Below, piece after piece: positions 6,296-14,769 of a stretch of DNA of 64,000 bases. Both the position numbers and the translations under genes were made by a program. The notes beneath the pieces were generated by a model. The model searched no databases, was not told the origin of the DNA, and saw only the letters and a list, made by a program, of their open reading frames with translations. Positions within the stretch are counted from its first letter, which is position 1. Each line of letters begins with the position of its first letter. Origin of the DNA: Actinotalea lenta (GTDB lineage Bacteria; Actinomycetota; Actinomycetes; Actinomycetales; Cellulomonadaceae); contig NZ_JAUQYP010000001.1 of NCBI RefSeq assembly GCF_030586465.1, forward strand, positions 2,212,981 to 2,276,980, written 5' to 3'.

Positions 6296-8968
6296 GTGAC
6301 CGACCCCGCGCGACCTCGCCTGCTGCTCGTCGACGGCCACTCGATGGCCTATCGGGCGTTCTTCGCCCTCCCGGTGGAGAACTTCGCGACCACTACCGGC
6401 GAGCCGACCAACGCCGTCTACGGCTTCACGGCGATGCTCGCGAACCTGCTTCGCGACGAGGCGCCGACGCACGTGGCCGTCGCGTTCGACGCCGGACGGA
6501 CCACGTTCCGCACCGAGCGTTACCCGGAGTACAAGGCGACCCGGGACGTCACCCCTCAGGAGTTCCGCGGTCAGGTGCCGCTCATCAAGGAGATCTGCGA
6601 CTCGATGCGGATCACCACGCTCGAGCGGGCCGGCATCGAGGCCGACGACATCATCGCGACGCTCACCGCACAGGCCGTCGCTGCCGGGATGGAGGTCCTG
6701 GTGTGCTCCGGGGACCGGGACGCCCTGCAGCTCGTGCGGTCCGAGGTGACGCTCCTGTATCCCCGCAAGGGCGTCTCGGACCTCGTCCGCTACACCCCCG
6801 ACGCGGTGCAGGAGAAGTACGGCGTCCCGCCCGAGCGGTACCCGGACGTCGCGGCGCTGGTGGGAGAGACGAGCGACAACCTGCCCGGCGTCCCGGGGGT
6901 CGGACCCAAGACGGCGGCCAAGTGGGTCACCGCGTACGGGGACCTGGACGGCGTGATCGCCGCGGCGCCGGGGATCGGCGGCAAGGCGGGGGAGAACCTG
7001 CGGGCGCACCTGGACCAGGTCCGGCTGAACCGCGAGCTGAACGCCGCGCTGGTCGACGTCGACCTGCCCGTCGGTGCCGCCGACCTGGCAGTGCGGGCGT
7101 GGGACCGCGAGGCGATGCACCGGGTGTTCGACGCGCTGCAGTTCAAGGTCCTGCGCGAGCGGCTGTTCGCCATGGTCGGGGAGGAGGCGCCCGACGCGCC
7201 GGCGCTCACGCTCGAGGTGCGTGCGGCGAGCCGGGGGGAGCTGGGCCCGTGGCTGACCGCCCGCGCAGGTCGCCGGCTCGCCGTGGACGTCGAGGGCCGC
7301 GGGACGCCGGCGGGCGGCGACGCGTGGGCCGTCGCGGTGTCCGACGGCACAGAGGCACTCACGCTCGACCTGGCGGAGATCGGGCCGCAGGACGAGCGTG
7401 ACCTCGCGGCGTGGCTTGCCGACGCCGGGGCGCCCAAGACGGTGCACGGGGCGAAGGACGCCTGGCACGCCCTGGGCGGTCGGGGGCTCGTGCTGGACGG
7501 CGTCACCTTCGACACCCTGCTGGCCGCCTATCTGTGCCACCCGGACCAGCGTTCCTACGACCTGGCGGACCTGACCATCCGGCACCTGCACCGCGAGCTG
7601 CGGGCCGAGACCGCCCCCGGCGACGGCCAGGGAGCGCTCGACCTCGCCCTGGACGGCGGCGCCTCGCAGGCCGGCGGGGTGCGGGCGGGCGCGGTCGCGG
7701 AGCTGACGGACGTCCTCGGCGAGGACCTGGTGGACCGCGGCGCCCGGAGCCTGCTGGACGACGTCGAGCTGCCACTGGTCGGGGTCCTGGCTCGGATGGA
7801 GGCGGCCGGGATCGCGGCCGACGTCCCCGAGCTGACCGAGCTCGAGCGGTCCTTCGCCGCCCAGGTGACCGACGCGGCCGCCGAGGCGTACGCCGTGATC
7901 GGGCGGGAGGTGAACCTCGGTTCGCCCAAGCAGCTCCAGGAGGTGCTGTTCGACCAGCTCGGCATGCCGAAGACCAAGAAGATCAAGACCGGGTACACCA
8001 CCGACGCGGCGTCCCTGACGGACCTGTTCGACCGCACCGGGCATCCCTTCCTGGCGCACCTGCTCGCGCACCGGGACGCTGCGCGCCTGCGCCAGACCGT
8101 CGAGGGCTTGCTGCGTTCGGTGGCGGACGACGGCCGCATCCACACCACGTTCCAGCAGACGATCGCCGCGACGGGCCGGCTGAGCTCCACCGAGCCGAAC
8201 CTGCAGAACATCCCGATCCGTACGGAGGCCGGCCGGCGGATCCGGCGTGCGTTCGTCGTGGGCGAGGGCTTCGAGACGCTGCTCACCGCGGACTACAGCC
8301 AGATCGAGATGCGGATCATGGCGCACCTCTCCGGAGACGCGGGGTTGATCGACGCGTTCCGTTCCGGCGAGGACCTGCACGCGTACGTCGGATCGCGGGT
8401 GTTCGGCGTCCCCACGGACCAGGTCACGCCCGAGATGCGCTCGAAGATCAAGGCGATGTCCTACGGCCTCGCGTACGGGCTGTCCTCGTTCGGGCTGTCC
8501 AAGCAGCTGTCCATCTCGGTGGCCGAGGCCTCCGACCTCATGACGGACTACTTCGACCGGTTCGGTGGGGTTCGCGACTACCTGTCGGGCGTCGTGGAGG
8601 AGGCTCGCCGGACCGGCTGGACCGCGACCATCCTCGGGCGCCGTCGCTACCTGCCCGACCTGACCAGCGACAACCGTCAGCGTCGGGAGATGGCCGAGCG
8701 GATGGCGCTCAACGCTCCCATCCAGGGCAGCGCCGCAGACCTGATCAAGGTGGCGATGCTCGGGGTCGACGCCGGGCTGCGCACCCAAGGGCTCGCATCA
8801 CGGATGCTGCTCCAGGTGCACGACGAGCTCGTGCTCGAGGTGGCCCCGGGGGAGCGGGACGCCGTCGAGCGACTGGTCCGTGACCAGATGGGCGGCGCCG
8901 CCGACCTCGCCGTGCCCCTGGACGTGTCGGTAGGTACCGGAGCCTCGTGGCACGAGGCCGCGCACTGA
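6296..8968 (+). CDS. polA: DNA polymerase I
   Basis: This 890-residue enzyme fills gaps and removes Okazaki RNA primers. Residues 1-300 are the 5'-3' exonuclease (LLVDGHSMAYRAFFAL; ADDIIATL; GVPGVGPKTAAKW helix-hairpin-helix). The middle section occupies the 3'-5' exonuclease position. It keeps a DVE and a KDAWHAL-like segment, but the later acidic motif is not recognisable, so proofreading is doubtful. The polymerase domain has motif A DYSQIEMRIMAHLSGD, motif B RSKIKAMSYGLAYG and motif C VHDELVLEV. The GTG at 6296 (MTDPARPRLLLVDG) was chosen: it is 7 bases after TAGGTT and gives the usual N-terminus. It converges on a methyltransferase gene 4 bases away. Confidence 0.95.
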   Translation: MTDPARPRLLLVDGHSMAYRAFFALPVENFATTTGEPTNAVYGFTAMLANLLRDEAPTHVAVAFDAGRTTFRTERYPEYKATRDVTPQEFRGQVPLIKEICDSMRITTLERAGIEADDIIATLTAQAVAAGMEVLVCSGDRDALQLVRSEVTLLYPRKGVSDLVRYTPDAVQEKYGVPPERYPDVAALVGETSDNLPGVPGVGPKTAAKWVTAYGDLDGVIAAAPGIGGKAGENLRAHLDQVRLNRELNAALVDVDLPVGAADLAVRAWDREAMHRVFDALQFKVLRERLFAMVGEEAPDAPALTLEVRAASRGELGPWLTARAGRRLAVDVEGRGTPAGGDAWAVAVSDGTEALTLDLAEIGPQDERDLAAWLADAGAPKTVHGAKDAWHALGGRGLVLDGVTFDTLLAAYLCHPDQRSYDLADLTIRHLHRELRAETAPGDGQGALDLALDGGASQAGGVRAGAVAELTDVLGEDLVDRGARSLLDDVELPLVGVLARMEAAGIAADVPELTELERSFAAQVTDAAAEAYAVIGREVNLGSPKQLQEVLFDQLGMPKTKKIKTGYTTDAASLTDLFDRTGHPFLAHLLAHRDAARLRQTVEGLLRSVADDGRIHTTFQQTIAATGRLSSTEPNLQNIPIRTEAGRRIRRAFVVGEGFETLLTADYSQIEMRIMAHLSGDAGLIDAFRSGEDLHAYVGSRVFGVPTDQVTPEMRSKIKAMSYGLAYGLSSFGLSKQLSISVAEASDLMTDYFDRFGGVRDYLSGVVEEARRTGWTATILGRRRYLPDLTSDNRQRREMAERMALNAPIQGSAADLIKVAMLGVDAGLRTQGLASRMLLQVHDELVLEVAPGERDAVERLVRDQMGGAADLAVPLDVSVGTGASWHEAAH

Positions 8969-8972
8969 CCCG

Positions 8973-9767
8973 CTAGCGCGCCGCGGGCTTGCGCGTGCAC
9001 AGGATGAGCGTGCCGGGCAGGAACGCACCGCGGACCGGCCCCCACCCGCCCCACACCTCGGTGCGACCGGGCGGCCACTGCGGCTCCACGAGCCGTTCCA
9101 GCTGAAGGCCGGCCGCGACGACGTCAGCGACGTGGTCCCCGAGGGTCCGGTGGTGCTCGGCGTACTCGACCTGCCCGGCGTCATCGGTCTCGACGTAGGG
9201 CGTGCGGTCGAAGTACGAGCGCTGCGCCGTCAGGCCTCGCTCGCCCGGGTCGTCGGGGAACGCCCACCGGATGGGGTGCACCACGGAGCACACCCATCGG
9301 CCGCCGGGACGCAGCACGCGGGCGACCTCGCGGTGCACGCGGTCGGCGTCCGGGACGAAGGGCAGCGCTCCGAAGGCCGTGAAGGCGACGTCGAAGGCCG
9401 CATCGGCGAACGGCAGGGCACGCGCGTCGGCGGCCACGAGCGGCACGGGCGTCGGGGACGATGCGTTGAGCCGGGCTGCCTGCGCCAGCATCCCGATGGC
9501 GATGTCCGTCGCCACCGCCCTGGCACCCTGCGCCGCGCACCACCGGGACCCTTGCGCTGCGCCGGCACCCACCTCGAGGACGTCGAGCCCGGCCACCGCT
9601 CCGAGCAGGTGCGCGTCGCGCTCGTACAGCCCTTCCGGGCACCACAGCAGCTCGTCATCGCCCAGGGCGCCGGAGTGCTCGGCCAGGTACTCGGCGGCAT
9701 GGGTGCTCCACCACCGGTGTGCCGCCCCTCCCGGCGGGAGCGGCTGGTAGCCCGCAGTCCGCGACAC
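8973..9767 (-). CDS. Class I SAM-dependent methyltransferase
   Basis: This 264-residue protein has a Methyltransf_11-type core: the SAM-binding motif I LDVLEVGAGAAQGSRW, motif II VATDIAIGMLAQA, PLVAADARALPFADAAFDVAFTAFGALPFV and HREVARVLRPGGRWVCS. The conserved Trp/His-rich N-terminus (HRWWSTHAAEYLAEH) is typical of a family annotated only as class I methyltransferases in actinobacteria; the substrate is unknown. The start is GTG at 9767 with AGGAAGGGG about 8 bases upstream. An ATG at 9803 would place GGAGG directly against the start codon and is less likely. The gene is divergent from the FUSC-like membrane gene, 45 bases between starts. Confidence 0.85.
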   Translation of the reverse strand: MSRTAGYQPLPPGGAAHRWWSTHAAEYLAEHSGALGDDELLWCPEGLYERDAHLLGAVAGLDVLEVGAGAAQGSRWCAAQGARAVATDIAIGMLAQAARLNASSPTPVPLVAADARALPFADAAFDVAFTAFGALPFVPDADRVHREVARVLRPGGRWVCSVVHPIRWAFPDDPGERGLTAQRSYFDRTPYVETDDAGQVEYAEHHRTLGDHVADVVAAGLQLERLVEPQWPPGRTEVWGGWGPVRGAFLPGTLILCTRKPAAR

Positions 9768-9812
9768 CGTCGACCCCTTCCTCTCGGCCGGCTCGGGGGG
9801 CATCCTCCCAGC

Positions 9813-10766
9813 ATGACCGGCACGCTCCCACCGCCGGTGACGCGGGTGGGCAAGGCGCTCGCGCTGCTCGCCGTCGCCGTGGTGCTGCCCGCGGTGCTCG
9901 TCGGCGAGCTGCTCGGCCTCGACGCCGCCCGCGGGATCGTGCTGGGCGTGCTCGGCGGCCTGCTGGCGACCAGTGCGGCGGGGCCGCGGGCCGCGACCTT
10001 GGTGGGGACGGTCCTGGTGATCGGAGGGGTCGCGGTGTCGGCGGCGGCAGGCACCTGGGTCTGGGTCGTGCTCCTGGGGGTCCTGGGCGTCGCGGTCGGC
10101 GTGCTCGCCGTGCGCGCAGCCGGCTCGCCGCTGCTCGAGGTGGCCGTGGTCCTGTGCGTGGTGCCGGCCGTCAACGATCACACCCGCCTGGCGGTCGGCC
10201 TTGCCCTCGGGGACGCCCTGGGGATCCTGGCGGCCCGCACGGCCGGGGGCAGCGCTCGGGGCGCGCGGGAGTCGGGCTCCGGCGTGGGCGTGACCGTGGG
10301 GCTCGGGGTGCTCGGCGGGGTCGCGGTAGGAGGGGGCGCGGCCATCGGGCTCGCGGCCGGGTGGGAGCACGCCGGGTGGTTGCCCGTGACCGTGCTGCTC
10401 GTCGGGCAGGCACGCCTCGCGGACGACGACCGTGGTCGTGCCCGGATCCGGGCACGACTCGTGGGCACGCTCGTGGGGCTCGCCGTCCTGGTGCCCGTGG
10501 TGCTCCTGCTGCCCCCGGTCTGGCGACTCGCGGGAACGGTCGTGCTGCTGGGCGTGGCGCTCTCGGAGATCCGGGTGCGCTACTGGCTGTCGCTCGCCGC
10601 CGGTACGGCTGCCGTCGTGCTCGTCGGCTCCGGGTCGGTCGAGGAGACTGCGGGGGAGCGGCTGGGCGCGGTGCTGCTCGGCGCCCTGGTGGTGGGGGTG
10701 ATCTCGGCCGGCGTCGGCTGGGTTGCGGAGAGGCGGCCGCGGGCCGTCCCCGACGGCTCCGTGTGA
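9813..10766 (+). CDS. FUSC-family-like integral membrane protein
   Basis: This 317-residue protein has about ten hydrophobic segments and an extreme Val/Leu/Gly/Ala composition. Two short segments resemble the aromatic acid exporter (FUSC/YccS) fold: VTVLLVGQARLADDDRGRA followed by RARLVGTLVG, and GERLGAVLLGALVV after a YWLSLAAGTAAVVL helix. The charged loop is between the two halves. This points to a small FUSC_2-like protein; the transported compound, if any, is unknown. ATG at 9813 follows CATCCT by 6 bases, which may be a leaderless -10. It converges on the PFK gene 35 bases away. Confidence 0.6.
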   Translation: MTGTLPPPVTRVGKALALLAVAVVLPAVLVGELLGLDAARGIVLGVLGGLLATSAAGPRAATLVGTVLVIGGVAVSAAAGTWVWVVLLGVLGVAVGVLAVRAAGSPLLEVAVVLCVVPAVNDHTRLAVGLALGDALGILAARTAGGSARGARESGSGVGVTVGLGVLGGVAVGGGAAIGLAAGWEHAGWLPVTVLLVGQARLADDDRGRARIRARLVGTLVGLAVLVPVVLLLPPVWRLAGTVVLLGVALSEIRVRYWLSLAAGTAAVVLVGSGSVEETAGERLGAVLLGALVVGVISAGVGWVAERRPRAVPDGSV

Positions 10767-10801
10767 CGTCGTGGGCGGTCGGGGCGGGGGGCCCGGCTCG
10801 C

Positions 10802-13027
10802 TCAGCGCGCGTCGGGCTCGGTCGCGAGCGCCGCCATCACCGGGCGCAGATCGAGCCACCACTGCTCGCGCGGCCGGGCGAGAGCGCTGTCGACCAGGTC
10901 CGCCATGGTCCGGATCGGCTCGGCCGTCGGCCGGCCCTCATCGCTCCCGACGAACGCCCACTGCCCGGTGCGGGCGGAGATCTGCGCGGAGAGCCAGTCG
11001 ACGCAGAACGCGGCGAGCCGAGTCGCGTGCACGCGGTCGAACGGGGTGGGGTTCCCGCCCTGCTGCAGGTGCCCCAGCACCATGGGCCGCACGTCGAACT
11101 CGCCCGCGGACTCCTCGGCGAACAGTCGGCACATGACCTCGGTCGTGTAGCCCTCGCTCGCCGCCTCGTTCCGGATCGCCAGATGGAACCGTCGGCCGGC
11201 ACGGAAGCTGGCCACCATCCGCGCGACGTCGTCCGACAGGTCGGCGAGGGTGACGCCCTCCTCGTGCAGATAGACGCGTTCCGCGCCGGTCGACAAGGCA
11301 CCCATCAGGGCGAGGTACCCGCAGTACCGCCCCATCACCTCGACGACGAACGCGCGCTGGGACGCCATGGCGGACTGCTTGAGCCGGTCCACGGCCGTGA
11401 CGATCTCGTTCAGTGCGGTGTCCGCGCCGATCGTGGTCTCCCAGCCGGGCAAGTTGTTGTCGATCGTCGCCGGCAGGCAGATGACCGGCAGGCCGAAGCC
11501 CGGGTAGCGGTCGCGCTCGGCGTGCATGTCGTGCACCGCCTGGTAGGCGCGGTGGCCCCCGACGACGAGCAGGGCGTCGATCTCGTTGTTCTCGAGCGCC
11601 CGGGACACGGCGTAGTACTGCTCCATGCGGGGCATCGCCCGGCGGGTGCCGAGCTCGGCGCCGCCGCTGCCCACCCAGCCGTCCACGTCACCCCAGGCGA
11701 GCTCGTCGATCCGTCCGTCGACCAGCCCCAGGAACGACCCCTGGACCCCGAGCATCGTGTGCCCGCGGGACTGACCGAAACGCACTGCCGCGCGGACCGC
11801 CGTGTTCATCCCCGGCGCGAGCCCGCCGCCGTGCACGACGGCGATCCGAGCGCCCCCGCTCGGCTCGTCGTTCGCCTGGGCGATCCGGTCGAACACCTCG
11901 ACCATGTCGGTGAACGACGACCCGCGCGCCGCCATCGCCGCGCGGTAGTCCCCGGCCTGGATCAACCCGGGGATCTGTCGGGTGCGCTCGACGGCGCTCA
12001 TGAGCGGCGTGCGGTGCACGCGGTTGTTGCGCACGCCGATCAGCTGAGGCTCGTGGTCGGGCCCGGCGTGCACGACCTCCAGGGCTGCCGCGTGGCCCAG
12101 CAGGGTGGGCATCCAGCGGTCGTATGCGCTCGGTGCGCCGCCGCGCTGGACGTGTCCCAGGATCGTGACCCGGACGTCCTCGGCAAGCCTCTCGGCGAGG
12201 ACGTCACGCACGTGGCCCGACGTGATGGGGTTGCCGTGCCGATCCGTGGCCCCCTCGGCGACGACGACGATCGACTCCCGGCGACCCGCGGCACGGCCGG
12301 CCCGCAGCCGCTCGCACATCTCGTCCTCCCAGCCGTCGGCGGGGGGGTTCTCCGGGATCAGGACGTAGTCCGCCCCACCGGCGATCGCGCTCATCAGCGC
12401 GAGGTACCCGCAGTGCCGCCCCATGACCTCGACCACGAACGAGCGCTGGTGGCTGGCTGCCGTGCTGGCGAGGGCGTCGATCGCGTCCACGATCCTGTGC
12501 AGGGCGGTGTCGGCGCCCACGGTCATGTCCGTGCCCACCATGTCGTTGTCGATCGAGCCGACCACGCCGGCGATGACGAGGTGGCCGTGACGGGCGGCGA
12601 TCTCGGCGGGGACCTCACCCGCCTCGACCAGCTCGTCCAGGAGGTCGGGCCACTCGGAGCGGAACACGTCGGTCCCGGTCAGCGAGCCGTCGCCACCCAC
12701 CACGACGAGCCGGTCGATCCCGCGCTCGAGCAGGTGCAGTGCCGCCCGGCGGCGTCCCTCACGCGTGCGGAAGTCGGCCGACCGCGCCGTGCCGATCACC
12801 GTCCCGCCGCGGTGCTGGACCGACCCGACCGAGCTCCACCCGAAGCGCTCGATGCGCTGCCCGCCGTCCACCAGACCCTGCAGCCCCTCGTAGACGGCGA
12901 ACACGTCCGCGCCCGCGCCGATCGCCGTGCGGACGACCGCCCGGACCACCGCGTTCATGCCCGGCGCGTCGCCGCCGGAGGTCAGCACCGCGATGGCGGG
13001 TCGGTGCGTGGGCGGTGCAGTCGTCAT
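10802..13027 (-). CDS. Eukaryote-type tandem 6-phosphofructokinase (fused catalytic and degenerate halves)
   Basis: The 741 residues consist of two consecutive PFK domains, about 1-385 and 390-741, where ordinary bacterial PFK has one of about 320-340. It phosphorylates fructose 6-phosphate. The first half is catalytic: TSGGDAPGMNA (16-26), GGDGS (111-115), SIDND (158-162) and MGRHCGYLALMSA. Gly114 and Gly157 are the residues expected for ATP rather than pyrophosphate use. In the second half GGDGS has become GGHRA (490-494) and TIDND has become TIDNN (521-525), so it lacks the metal-binding Asp and is probably regulatory, as in fungal and animal PFK. ATG at 13027 precedes the first domain. 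Confidence 0.88.
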   Translation of the reverse strand: MTTAPPTHRPAIAVLTSGGDAPGMNAVVRAVVRTAIGAGADVFAVYEGLQGLVDGGQRIERFGWSSVGSVQHRGGTVIGTARSADFRTREGRRRAALHLLERGIDRLVVVGGDGSLTGTDVFRSEWPDLLDELVEAGEVPAEIAARHGHLVIAGVVGSIDNDMVGTDMTVGADTALHRIVDAIDALASTAASHQRSFVVEVMGRHCGYLALMSAIAGGADYVLIPENPPADGWEDEMCERLRAGRAAGRRESIVVVAEGATDRHGNPITSGHVRDVLAERLAEDVRVTILGHVQRGGAPSAYDRWMPTLLGHAAALEVVHAGPDHEPQLIGVRNNRVHRTPLMSAVERTRQIPGLIQAGDYRAAMAARGSSFTDMVEVFDRIAQANDEPSGGARIAVVHGGGLAPGMNTAVRAAVRFGQSRGHTMLGVQGSFLGLVDGRIDELAWGDVDGWVGSGGAELGTRRAMPRMEQYYAVSRALENNEIDALLVVGGHRAYQAVHDMHAERDRYPGFGLPVICLPATIDNNLPGWETTIGADTALNEIVTAVDRLKQSAMASQRAFVVEVMGRYCGYLALMGALSTGAERVYLHEEGVTLADLSDDVARMVASFRAGRRFHLAIRNEAASEGYTTEVMCRLFAEESAGEFDVRPMVLGHLQQGGNPTPFDRVHATRLAAFCVDWLSAQISARTGQWAFVGSDEGRPTAEPIRTMADLVDSALARPREQWWLDLRPVMAALATEPDAR

Positions 13028-13082
13028 CCTCAGTCCCCTCGTGCGCGGTCCGGGCACGAGCGTAGGGGTCGGCGCGCGGCCT

Positions 13083-13112
13083 TTGACCGGCCTTCCGGCC
13101 ACTGCCTAAGAT
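13083..13112 (+). promoter_or_regulatory. rpsA promoter
   Basis: TTGACC (13083-13088) and TAAGAT (13107-13112) are separated by 18 bases. This is a strong vegetative-type promoter. Transcription would start near 13119 and leave a leader of about 118 bases before the rpsA ATG, long enough for ribosomal-protein feedback control, though I see no known motif. Confidence 0.65.
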
Positions 13113-13236
13113 GACCGAGGCGCAGTCCGCCTTCGGGCGGGTGCGGCGGTCGCGCGCGATCGTCCGGCGCCGAGCACAATCCCAGCACGTCACCAGTCCG
13201 CACTACGTCCCTGTCCGCATCGGAGTCCCACACCAC

Positions 13237-14697
13237 ATGACCACCTCTCCCACCACGACGACGCCGCAGGTCGCGATCAACGACGTCGGCACCAGCGAGG
13301 AGCTCCTCGCCGCGATCGACGCGACCATCAAGTACTTCAACGACGGCGACATCGTCGAGGGCACCGTCGTCAAGGTCGACCGCGACGAGGTCCTCCTTGA
13401 CATCGGCTACAAGACCGAGGGGGTCATCCCCTCCCGCGAGCTGTCGATCAAGCACGACATCGACCCGGACGAGGTCGTCCAGGTCGGCGACGCGGTCGAG
13501 GCCCTCGTCCTCCAGAAGGAGGACAAGGAAGGCCGGCTCATCCTGTCCAAGAAGCGCGCCCAGTACGAGCGCGCCTGGGGCACGATCGAGAAGATCAAGG
13601 AGTCCGACGGCGTGGTCACCGGAACGGTGATCGAGGTCGTCAAGGGCGGCCTCATCCTGGACATCGGCCTGCGCGGCTTCCTGCCCGCGTCGCTGGTCGA
13701 GATGCGTCGCGTCCGCGACCTCCAGCCGTACGTCGGCCGCGAGATCGAGGCCAAGATCATCGAGCTGGACAAGAACCGCAACAACGTGGTGCTGTCCCGC
13801 CGCGCGTGGCTCGAGCAGACCCAGTCCGAGGTGCGGTCGACCTTCCTGCAGACCCTGCAGAAGGGCCAGGTCCGCGAGGGCGTCGTCTCCTCGATCGTCA
13901 ACTTCGGTGCCTTCGTGGACCTCGGTGGCGTCGACGGCCTGGTGCACGTCTCGGAGCTGTCCTGGAAGCACATCGACCACCCGAGCGAGGTCGTCGAGGT
14001 GGGGCAGCCGGTCACCGTCGAGGTGCTCGACGTCGACTTCGACCGCGAGCGGGTCTCGCTGTCGCTCAAGGCGACGCAGGAGGACCCGTGGCAGGCGTTC
14101 GCCCGGACGCACGCCATCGGCCAGGTCGTGCCCGGCAAGGTCACCAAGCTCGTCCCGTTCGGCGCGTTCGTGCGTGTCGAGGACGGCATCGAGGGCCTGG
14201 TGCACATCTCGGAGCTCGCCGTGCGCCACGTCGAGCTGCCCGAGCAGGTCGTCAACGTGGGTGACGACACGTTCGTCAAGGTGATCGACATCGACCTCGA
14301 GCGCCGGCGGATCTCGCTGTCGCTCAAGCAGGCGAACGAGGGACTGGACCCGAGCTCGGAGGACTTCGACCCCGCGCTGTACGGCATGGCGGCCGAGTAC
14401 GACGAGAAGGGCAACTACAAGTACCCCGAGGGCTTCGACCCGGAGACCAACGAGTGGCTCGAGGGCTTCGAGGCGCAGCGCGAGGCGTGGGAGGCCCAGT
14501 ACGCGGCCGCGCACGCCCGCTGGGAGGCGCACAAGAAGCAGGTCGCCGAGGCCATGGCGGCGGACGCCGAGACGGCGGCCGGCCCCGGCACCGAGGCGAA
14601 CTACTCCTCGGCCGCTCCGGCCGCCCCCGAGGCCGCCGGCACGCTGGCGTCCGACGAGGCGCTGGCCGCGCTGCGGGAGAAGCTCACCGGCAACTGA
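13237..14697 (+). CDS. rpsA: 30S ribosomal protein S1
   Basis: The 486-residue ribosomal protein binds mRNA on the 30S platform. Four S1 repeats are visible at roughly 36-105, 123-190, 208-280 and 293-366; the last two have the canonical GxVxxIxxFGAFVDL and GLVHxSEL patterns (NFGAFVDLGGVDGLVHVSEL and PFGAFVRVEDGIEGLVHISEL). This four-domain form, with an acidic, Ala/Glu-rich tail (390-486), is normal in actinobacteria. The ATG at 13237 (MTTSPTTTTPQVAIND) was chosen because the upstream frame is non-coding leader. A strong hairpin follows. Confidence 0.95.
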   Translation: MTTSPTTTTPQVAINDVGTSEELLAAIDATIKYFNDGDIVEGTVVKVDRDEVLLDIGYKTEGVIPSRELSIKHDIDPDEVVQVGDAVEALVLQKEDKEGRLILSKKRAQYERAWGTIEKIKESDGVVTGTVIEVVKGGLILDIGLRGFLPASLVEMRRVRDLQPYVGREIEAKIIELDKNRNNVVLSRRAWLEQTQSEVRSTFLQTLQKGQVREGVVSSIVNFGAFVDLGGVDGLVHVSELSWKHIDHPSEVVEVGQPVTVEVLDVDFDRERVSLSLKATQEDPWQAFARTHAIGQVVPGKVTKLVPFGAFVRVEDGIEGLVHISELAVRHVELPEQVVNVGDDTFVKVIDIDLERRRISLSLKQANEGLDPSSEDFDPALYGMAAEYDEKGNYKYPEGFDPETNEWLEGFEAQREAWEAQYAAAHARWEAHKKQVAEAMAADAETAAGPGTEANYSSAAPAAPEAAGTLASDEALAALREKLTGN

Positions 14698-14708
14698 GCC
14701 GCGGAGCA

Positions 14709-14743
14709 CGAAGGGCCGGCACCCCGCGGGTGCCGGCCCTTCG
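14709..14743. terminator. Bidirectional terminator between rpsA and gnd
   Basis: A perfect 16-bp stem (14709-14724 with 14728-14743) has a 3-base loop, 11 bases after the rpsA stop and 26 bases before the end of the converging gnd gene. Confidence 0.85.
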
Positions 14744-14769
14744 TCGCGTCGGGCCCCGGCGGAACCAGC

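Noticed and set aside
5141-8788. Open frame of over 1,200 codons on the minus strand across polA
   Set aside because: It is the antisense of polA and the GNAT gene, long only because high GC lowers stop frequency. It is rich in Arg, Val and Gly and has no domain pattern.
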